DNA of 64,000 nucleotides. It comes from Leptasterias polaris. Lineage: Eukaryota; Echinodermata; Asteroidea; Forcipulatida; Asteriidae. Both the position numbers and the translations under genes were made by a program. Below are positions 1 through 7,585 of the stretch, one piece after another. Numbering within the stretch: the stretch's first letter is position 1; each line of letters begins with the position of its first letter. The notes under the pieces are model-generated. The model worked only from the letters and a program-made list of their open reading frames with translations. It ran no database searches and was not told the origin of the DNA. The DNA is taken from NCBI GenBank assembly GCA_037783415.1, contig JAZGTN010000220.1, positions 186,001 to 250,000 on the forward strand, written 5' to 3'.

Positions 1-153
1 CATCTAGGTCCGGGGAGAAGCAACAGCTTTTGTTCCCCAGCCTATGGACGGACAGACCAAAAAGACAGACAAACATGAAAAGACAGGACATAACGGGTGT
101 AAGACAGAAATAAGGCCGTTGTTATTTCCATTACAAAATATACATACAGTATT

Positions 154-3129
154 TTAGCGTTGATTTAAAAAACGATTTTTTAGTTTTTTAGTAAAAATAG
201 AAAGAGTTCGTAACGATTTAAAAGAGTCATCCAGACTATTCCAGAATAAAGTGCCACGCTGGACAACACCATTTTTGGACAACGTGGTTCTACAATAATT
301 AACAAAAAGATTTTTCCTAGCAGTGCTGCGAGTATAATAGGAATGGATGTTCGAGGTTAGTGTAAAACAAGAATTGAAACAAGCAGGTAATACATTATTC
401 ATATATTTATACATAAATTTTCCTAAGTTAAAATGATAAAGGTCAACGAATTTTAACAGTTTTAAATTATCAAAAAGCGGCCCAGAGTGATCACAATAGT
501 CAGCTTTAGAAATGACCCGAACTGCACGCTTCTGAAGAGTGAGCAGTTTGTTACATTTAGGAGTTGGACTACCCCAAGTTAAAATTGAGTAATTAAGATA
601 GGGTAATATAAAAGAGTTGTACAAGGTCAGTAATATGCTACTGGGAAGGAAATATTTAAGACGATTCATTATACCTATATTTTTTGATATTTTAGCTGTT
701 ATAGTGTCAATATGTTTCTTCCAAGTCAAATTCTCATCAATATGTATTCCCAGAAATGTAGTACCCTCAACCTGTTCAAGATTGATATTATTTAAAATCA
801 AAGGAACAGACTGAGTGTACTTGTACTGGCTAGCACAAAATATAATATAATTTGATTTGAGAACATTTATACATAATTTATTAGCTAAAAGCCAAGTAGT
901 GATTTCCCGGAGCTCAAGATTAAGGTTCTGCACAGCTAAGTCTACATTTTTATCAGTATACAACAAACTTGTGTCATCTGCAAATAAACAAAATGTAATT
1001 TTTTCTGATGTATTGCAGATGTCATTAATGTACAAGATAAATAATAAGGGACCCAATACAGAGCCCTGTGGTACACCACAAGTAATAGGCCGATCTGTAG
1101 ATTTTACAGAATTACACAAAACATATTGGGATCTATCACATAAGTAACTTTTAAACAAGTCGAGGGCTATTCCTCGGATACCATAATGTTCTAATTTACG
1201 CATCAAGATATCATGGTTAACTGTATCAAATGCTTTAGATAAATCCAGAAAAATGCCAACTGAAAAATGATTTACATCTAGATCATTACACAATTTGTTA
1301 ACAACATAAGAAGTAGCTAAATCAGTCGAGCGGTTACGTCTAAATCCAAACTGCGATTCAGTCAAAATGCTATTCTTGTATATAAACGAAATCAATCGAG
1401 TATAATTTAACTTTTCAAATAATTTCGAAAATGTTGATAAAACAGAGATGGGTCTATAATTTCCAATGTCATTCTTGGAGCCTTTTTTATATATTGGTAT
1501 AACCTGAGCCTTTTTTAACCCATCTGGAAAAACTCCAGCTGTTATAGATTTATTAAATATGTCAGTCAGCGGCTTAGCCAGCGAGTACTTAGCCCATTTA
1601 ATAACACAGGAGTTCAATTCATCAAATCCAGGGGCCTTTCCAGACGGAATCTTGTTAAGAGTGTCTACAATCTCTTCTTGCGTAATGGGTGTCAAGAAGA
1701 GTTAATTCGAACATCTATTACCAAGGAATGTTTCAACAGGAGTGTTACATAATGGTAGCTTGCTGGCAAGGTTACTCCCTATGTCAACAAAGTACTTGTT
1801 AAAGGCATCAGCAATGTCTTTGCTATCAGTAATGTTGTTTCTATCAGCAGTACAAAAATAAGTGGGGTTCAGTTTTTGTTTATGCTTATTGAGTAATGAA
1901 TTTATGAGTTTCCAAGTACCTTTGATGTTATTTTTTTCTTGATTAAATTTTTGGCACAAGTAGTTCTTCTTAGATAATTTTATAACAGAGTTCAGTTTAT
2001 TTTTATACAGAGTATAATTAGATTTGTTTTGTGAAGTACGGGTTTTAAGAAACTTCTTGTACAAGTGATTTTTCCTCCTGATAGAATTGTAAATACCTTC
2101 GGACATCCAAGGAGACTTAGATTTATCATAACGATATTTAACATCAATCACAGGAAAATGCCTGTCATAGAGTTGTTTAACATGAGCTAAGAAATTATCG
2201 TACATACAGTGGATATCATTCACTGACAGTATACAATCCCAATCAGTCGCATTCAGATCACGAATAAATTTGTCAATATTATCGTTATCATAAACCCGCC
2301 TTTTACATTTCACATTAGTCTGAGAACTCTCTCTAGAATTATTAATAATTAAAAATACTGGTAGGTGGTCACTGATGTCAGTTATCAGAACCCCTGCAGT
2401 GTGGTTTAAATAATCATTTGTCAGGATATTATCAATTAAAGTTGCACTATCAGTAGTAATCCTAGTAGGTTTGTTTATGGTGGGATAGAATGACTGAGAA
2501 TCAAGAATAGTCATGAAATTTTGCACAGCATTATCGGTATCAGATTGCAGTAAATTTTTGTTATAATCACCCATAATGTAAAATTTTTTGTTCTCAGTAT
2601 TTAGCCGACCGAACATTTCATCAATGTCATCTGTAAAAACGTTACAGGAAACACTCGGGGGTTTATAAACTATTCCAATTATAACATTAGATTTATTGGA
2701 ATGAATAAGCTCAATAAAAAATGATTCAGTTTCAGAGTTGCTAATACACAAATCATTTCGTATTTTATACACAAGATCCTGTTTTATATAAAGTACAACC
2801 CCACCACCTCTTCTGTTTGATCTGCAGGAACCTTCTACTGTGTAATTAGGAATCTGAATCAAAGGATCACGGACGTCCTCCAACCAGGACTCCGAGACCC
2901 CTATGATTGAAAAGCTTGTTTGCAACAATTTCAGATAATGAACAATACTTGTTATATTTTTTGGCAAACTGCGTGCATTGATATGCAGCAGTTTAGTATT
3001 AGTGTTGGAATTAAAAGTATTCATAAACTCATCTTGGTCATAATACTGACATTGGATATCCGCCGCTAATAAATTTAAATCCGGATCTATAGTATAATCC
3101 ATAAAAGAACCGTGAGTTATATGACTCAT
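154..3129 (-). pseudogene. LINE ORF2: APE endonuclease plus reverse transcriptase, one in-frame stop
   Basis: The frame is open from 3129 to 1702 and again from 1695 to 154 in the same frame; only a TAA at 1699-1701 interrupts it, giving about 990 codons. The N-terminal part is an APE/EEP endonuclease: LLHINARSL, then SESWL with the catalytic Glu, then GDYNKN, and SDHLPVF near the end of the domain. The C-terminal part is a reverse transcriptase: [15 protein letters not shown] (motif A), GVPQGSVLGPLLF and FADDTSLL (catalytic FADD). The protein would nick target DNA and prime reverse transcription there. A single nonsense change suggests a fairly young copy that is no longer active. Confidence 0.9.
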
Positions 3130-3384
3130 TCAAATAATTTTTGGAAACTGAAAATCAAGAAGGCAGAATTTGGAAAAAACAAATAAACTAACAAATAAAC
3201 ATTTTGATACGGTGTCTCACACAAGGACATTAAACAACACAGAAACAACATAAAATCGAAAACAAAAGTGAAAAAGAAAATGAAAAAGAAAATGAAAAAG
3301 AAAATGAAAAAGAAAATTAAATCACGAAATTTGTGGTGGAATGACATGAATGGCAGAGTTCTGTTATACAGTGGTTTGGTGTAC

Positions 3385-3822
3385 TTAGCTGGCTGCTTCG
3401 TACTTCTTCCCCTGTATAAAGAGCTCGCCGTTGCGGAATACGGGATGGTGGCCAGCGTCATATGCCCGCTTCATGACATCTCGCAGTGCCCTTTTTTTCA
3501 AAACATCGGCTGCTGGAAGATCGGGAATGACAAAAACATCAGAGTTAGTGAGGGCTGTCTTGGCGTTTACCAGAATTGAGTGGCGCTCGTGGCGGTAAAT
3601 GAACCTGGCAATGATGTGGCGGGGTTTGTCGGTAGAAGACTTCGGGGCTCTGCCAGTTCTGTGAGCGGCCTCAATCTCTACTCCTGGCATATGGAATTTT
3701 TCTGCCAGGATCCGCTTGACAGCATCGTAAGGCAGGGTGGAGGGGTCCGACGATGTTTCCGGTACACCCCCAAACCGCAGGTTAAAACTTCGGGAGTGCC
3801 GCTCAAGAAGATTATTGAAGAT
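3385..3822 (-). pseudogene. LINE ORF1 fragment, Transposase_22/RRM-like RNA-binding domain
   Basis: The open frame reads RSFNLRFGGVPET, then KRILAEKFHMPGVEIEAAHRTG and KPRHIIARFIYRHER, ending with GELFIQGKKYEAAS and a stop at 3385. This is the RRM and C-terminal part of L1-type ORF1 proteins, which coat the element RNA with their nucleic-acid chaperone domain. An in-frame TAA at 3823-3825 removes the usual coiled-coil N-terminus, so the gene is partial. It lies directly upstream of ORF2 on the same strand, as expected for a two-ORF LINE. Confidence 0.75.
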
Positions 3823-4228
3823 TTACTGAAAGAGGGCCGGGGGAACTTATTTCTAAATAAGTTCTCTTCCCATGTATTTGTAGTAATGCGTGTGCAGGGC
3901 ACACCTGTCATCAAGCCTATATAGATAACATTAAAATAAGAGTGATAACTTAACATTTGTGTCTTTTACTATAACCTTTATTATAAATAAGTTAAGATTT
4001 CTATTGCCCTGATATTGGGGGGGGGGGGGGGCAAATGCAGATTGGGCCTCAAATTTCACACCACCATGAAAAAAAGTTGTCTGAAATAGTCCAAAAAAAG
4101 ATCAAAAATTGATGTATTTTCATAAAGCAAAGTATTATTTGCTACAAATTGCATTTGTTTAGTTACTTTAACATGTGAGCAGAGTCAATACAAAATAAAA
4201 CTGTACACCTATATGAGACTGTTTCAAA
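3823..4228. other. Non-coding stretch between LINE and Rep-like gene
   Basis: No gene is seen. It holds a short palindrome at about 3843-3862 (AACTTATTT ct AAATAAGTT), a G-tract near 4018-4031 and AT-rich DNA. The left boundary of the Rep-containing element, if it has one, should lie here, but no terminal repeat could be recognised. Confidence 0.5.
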
Positions 4229-4915
4229 CTATTCCTTATTTAAGATTAGTGATGCGAAGCATCGCGTACAAGGCGGAACAGACTTCTGTTCATATTCAGG
4301 AATTTGGTGGTGAAATGGAAATATTTTCCATCGGACGGCCATCATTTCTGACTCCCTTACGTCTATAGCTCCACCCTTGACAAGGACGAGAGGGTTGTTG
4401 CTGGTGCAAAAAACTGGGGTGTCCTTATCTAAAATTAAATCTTGTGCAAAGTGCGATTTGGGGGCCGGGAGGTGGACCAGTTGACCTTCTAGTAGTAATA
4501 GCAAGTCTTGCCAAGGTATTATTTGTGAGGTCCACCGAAAGTCATTCAGTAATATAATTTCAGATTTTTCAGCTCCAATGCACGCAAATGTTGTTGTAGC
4601 AGGGTTGGTGAAAACTTTGTAGATTTTATTTAGTGGATTTAAAATAAATGTTTTCCCACAATTTGCTGGCCCAGTAATCATGATGTTACGATATTTTTCC
4701 CTACCCTCGTCCAAGAGAGATGTTACTGCTTGAGAAAAACTCTTTGTGCACATATCATTGTTAAGTAATACATTTTCAGCACATACAAGCCATTCGCCAT
4801 TGCAGATGCATTCATCAAAATGTGACCTCTCTAGTATCTGCAGGCGACTAAGTCCTGCTCTCTGTAGAAGTTCTTCGGATTTTTCCAATTCCCATGCATC
4901 ATGTAGAAGAAACAC
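4229..4915 (-). pseudogene. Superfamily 3 (Rep/NS1-type) helicase portion of a Rep-like gene
   Basis: The 228-residue open frame carries the three SF3 helicase motifs in order: Walker A GPANCGKTF (residues 82-90), Walker B IILLNDFRW (120-128) and motif C PVFCTSNNP (167-175, with the sensor Asn). A Cys pair near the end (PPCTRC) is also visible. SF3 helicases unwind DNA during rolling-circle or rolling-hairpin replication in small ssDNA viruses and related elements. It follows, on the same strand, a HUH endonuclease segment at 5454-6099, separated by about 540 bp that is either an intron or an insertion; together they have the Rep domain order. The helicase part itself is open and looks well conserved. 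It could be an endogenous viral copy, a Rep-encoding transposon or a domesticated gene. Confidence 0.75.
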
Positions 4916-5453
4916 AATATTTGTTTGATATTTTATGATAAACCCAATAAAATAGCCAGTTTTACTTTTATTAATTTCACCCTTTTTATGACTCCATTTT
5001 TACCACCGGATAACTTGTGAGTTATCATCGGCTCAGATCTATATGTAGGTAATTGGTGCCATTTGGATGGGTTTAATAAAATCATTAGGCATGTTGTTGA
5101 ACTCATGGTAATTGGGAGTCTATTGATCCCAAGTGGATTTTTATATATTGTTGCAAACTTATATGCAGTTTTAATTTTATTATCTTTTGATCTTTACAAA
5201 TTATTTGATATTGCCATTAGTGGCCTTATCATATTCCGAGAAGACGATATCATTATGTTTATAAATTCAGGCACATCAACATGAGGAGTTATGGACAAAG
5301 CAATTGTCTAGTAAGCAAATTGATAGGCATTTATTTTGTATGTGCGTATGAAAAAGAGAAATGTTTCACTGATACTTAAGTTCATCCCTTTGGGAAACTT
5401 AATCTTCCTATTAAAATGGCTGGAAATGGTTACGAAAGTCTAAAAGAAAATAA
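4916..5453. other. 540-bp interruption within the Rep-like gene
   Basis: This AT-rich stretch separates the HUH and helicase segments. On the minus strand, a possible donor GTATT lies just after the HUH-side coding sequence (about 5470), but no convincing AG acceptor precedes the helicase frame at 4915. An insertion is therefore as likely as an intron. A plus-strand frame of 73 codons (5063-5284) was not recognised and is probably chance. Confidence 0.4.
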
Positions 5454-6099
5454 TTATAGAGAAAATAATACCTTTATTACTTGGCGGACGACTCTCTCGC
5501 CTCGGTTTATGATAAACTCGGCTAGATCAGTTTTCCCCATGCTTTTATGTTTATTAGCAAAAGATAACAGCTCCAAATGTGACTTCAGATATGACAACTT
5601 CGCAAGCCGAGAGGCGGGCACGCCGCCTTTTCTTACAAGGTCCTTTTGTAGCATTCGTCTGAGAAGCTGCAGTGTGACGTACACTTGAAGCTTTGGCTGT
5701 GGCAGGCGGAGTAGCTAAATCATGATGCCCCGGTGACTGTATTGCGCCTTGTCGGTCTTCCTTCATGACATACTGCCATGCACTGAAGTAATTTGTGTGA
5801 TTGGACGAAAAGTTAACTCTCACACCGTGTACATTGGCTAATCGATTTCTCACTTGTAACCATCGCCTGGCAACCTGAAGTTTAATAGCCATGTGATAGT
5901 GTAAAGCACCATTCATGTGGGTTTCCTGGCAACACGCCCAGCACACCGGCACACTGCCCAGAGCAGTGAATGCGTTAACAACCATCTCCGCAAAGGCCCG
6001 ACGGTCCGGGACGATCCTCTCGTCTGCCTGGCTGTAGGTGATTAAATATACCTGTCGGACTTGACGTTCCCCCAATTCCTTTAAAGCTGTAGTTTCCAT
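5454..6099 (-). pseudogene. HUH endonuclease (Rep nickase) portion of a Rep-like gene, frameshifted
   Basis: The first frame (6099 to about 5590) shows motif I YLITYSQ (residues 18-24), the metal-binding HUH motif as HYH (67-69, context HMNGALHYHMAIKL) and motif III YVMK (110-113), which fits the single-tyrosine YxxK nicking motif of CRESS-type Reps. A Lys/Arg-rich stretch (KKRRRAR) follows. Between about 5640 and 5575 the sequence shifts frame and continues to 5454 with KTDLAEFIINRGERVV. The protein would nick a hairpin origin and stay linked to the 5' end. The 28-bp direct repeats and palindrome at 6316-6397 lie just upstream and are a natural origin candidate. Host versus viral or transposon origin is unresolved. 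Confidence 0.72.
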
Positions 6100-6315
6100 G
6101 GTGGTGTGTAACTGTCATGCCCAATCTGCTAAATGCCCAATGAGCCTAAGATGTCAGTAACTTATATAGCCTAGGCCTAATTAGCATATTGGAGTGGAGT
6201 TTGGACAGTATCAGTGACCACCGCTTTCTTGACGATCTGAAACTGCACCGGTGCCATTCATTTATGTGGGTTAATCCAGTCGGTTAATCCCGAGTATAGA
6301 GTTCAGCGCCTGGTG

Positions 6316-6397
6316 ATGTTGTCACGTGTTTAAATAGTTGGCAACTATTTAAAAACGTTATGTTGTCACGTGTTTAAATAGTTGGCACCCTGCCAAC
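6316..6397. repeat. 28-bp direct repeats forming two hairpins upstream of the Rep-like gene
   Basis: A perfect 28-bp repeat occurs at 6316-6343 and 6360-6387. It contains CACGTG and ends TTTAAATAGTTGGCA. The first copy runs into its own complement, giving a palindrome at 6329-6353 with 12-bp arms (TTTAAATAGTTG / CAACTATTTAAA) around a single base. The second runs into GTTGGCA ccc TGCCAAC (6381-6397). Such iterated motifs and hairpins are typical of rolling-circle origins or transposon ends, but may also be an unrelated MITE. Confidence 0.7.
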
Positions 6398-7265
6398 GCG
6401 TAGGATCTTTTTTAATCATGGTCTAGTCCACGGTTAACCACGGACGGTTAACAGTGTCCTTAATTAAATTATTATGCACATTGGCGTGTCGCTAGTGTTC
6501 TACAACTTTTCAGTCGAGAAAATGACATCATGCTGTAAGACCCTACAAAGGTGATTTAAAAAATTTTCACTGAGAGCGTTCGTAACTATCATCATACGTG
6601 AACGATTAACCCCGACTAGTAAATAAAGATATATTATTATATCTGTATACTTAGACTTGTGGTTAATCGTTGAATTAAACAAAGAGAACAATAAATAATG
6701 GGAGGCTAACCTATCCTTACGTTAAACCTAATGCAATTATGAAGTGTTAATAAAATTGTGTAACGATAGCCATTCTTAAAAATGGAGGTACTCATGTGAA
6801 TTTATGTGGGGTAAATCTCTCCGTCCCCCCCAACATTACCATGTTAACCGCTCTTAACACCACCCATCCCCCAGCGAACACTTTTAATATCATGAATGCG
6901 TATTAATGCCGGTTACCTTTAAAATTGACATAAATAATGGTGAAAAAATATTACGGGCGGACAAAACGCCTTTTACCGGTTGTAACAAGTTCGAGGTATT
7001 GTTTAGGAATTATTATATAATTTGGGTAAAACATAATGTTATTAGAAAGAGGAGCATTAATGAGTTGGTGCTTGGGGAGTCGTTACGTAATTCTCTTATT
7101 GACCCGCGCAAAAACAAGGACCATGCTTGGTTTAAAAGGGGCTGGAAGATGGACGCGTATGGTCAGTATTGGTGAGTTTGTGTGTGTACGAGTTGGAGCG
7201 TACGAGTTTGCGTGCATACGAGTTGACCTGTATTTTTTTATTAGTAGTCGGGTCAACTCGTAATC
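6398..7265. other. Non-coding stretch left of the LTR element
   Basis: No gene is supported. The 90-codon plus frame at 6906-7175 resembles nothing known to me. From about 7180 to 7260 there are variants of TACGAGTTG-like sequence. Their inverted counterpart follows the right LTR (from 10997), so the LTR element appears to have landed in an older palindromic sequence. Confidence 0.4.
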
Positions 7266-7269
7266 GTAT

Positions 7270-7585
7270 TGTAACAATAATTTGTCCACAGATTCTTCTC
7301 AGCAGAACACAACAAAAACACACAGCAGGATACAGTTTTCTCGGTCAATTCTTTACTGGTTTATTCAACACGTCTCTACTCCAAGACTCACATGACAAGA
7401 AGAACGTTTAGGCCACGTCTTCCCAACGAGACGGGTGTCCCAGCCGTTCAGCGAGGGGCCCGCTGCGACACAGCTCTAACAACGGTGCCGTGTCACAGCG
7501 CCCTCCAGGAGGCCGCTCGGTAACACGGCTCCCACCGAGCCCGTGCTGGCGCCCTCTCGCTGAACGGTCTGGGCCAAACGCTACA
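7270..7585 (-). repeat. 3' LTR (left copy)
   Basis: 316 bp, flanked on its outer side by GTAT. On the minus strand an AATAAA polyadenylation signal lies at 7360-7365 (TTTATT on plus). It is the 3' LTR in the element's own orientation. Confidence 0.9.

Larger units (their letters stand above)
1..3822 (-). mobile_element. Non-LTR retrotransposon (CR1/jockey-like LINE), nearly full length
   Basis: The element reads leftward: an ORF1 remnant (3822 to 3385), a short spacer with a (GAAAAAGAAAAT)-type simple repeat near 3268-3318, then ORF2 with an APE-type endonuclease and a reverse transcriptase (3129 to 154). The 3' UTR runs to the left window edge, so the true 3' end may lie outside. The 5' side stops near 3822 at an in-frame TAA, and no coiled-coil start of ORF1 is seen, so the element is probably 5' truncated or decayed. 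The wording of its RT is very close to that of the LINE at 15.1 kb, so the two are probably the same family. The clade call is from motif style only. Confidence 0.88.

Noticed and set aside
3268..3579. Lys/Met-rich plus-strand frame
   Set aside because: It is a simple GAAAAAGAAAAT repeat antisense to LINE ORF1.
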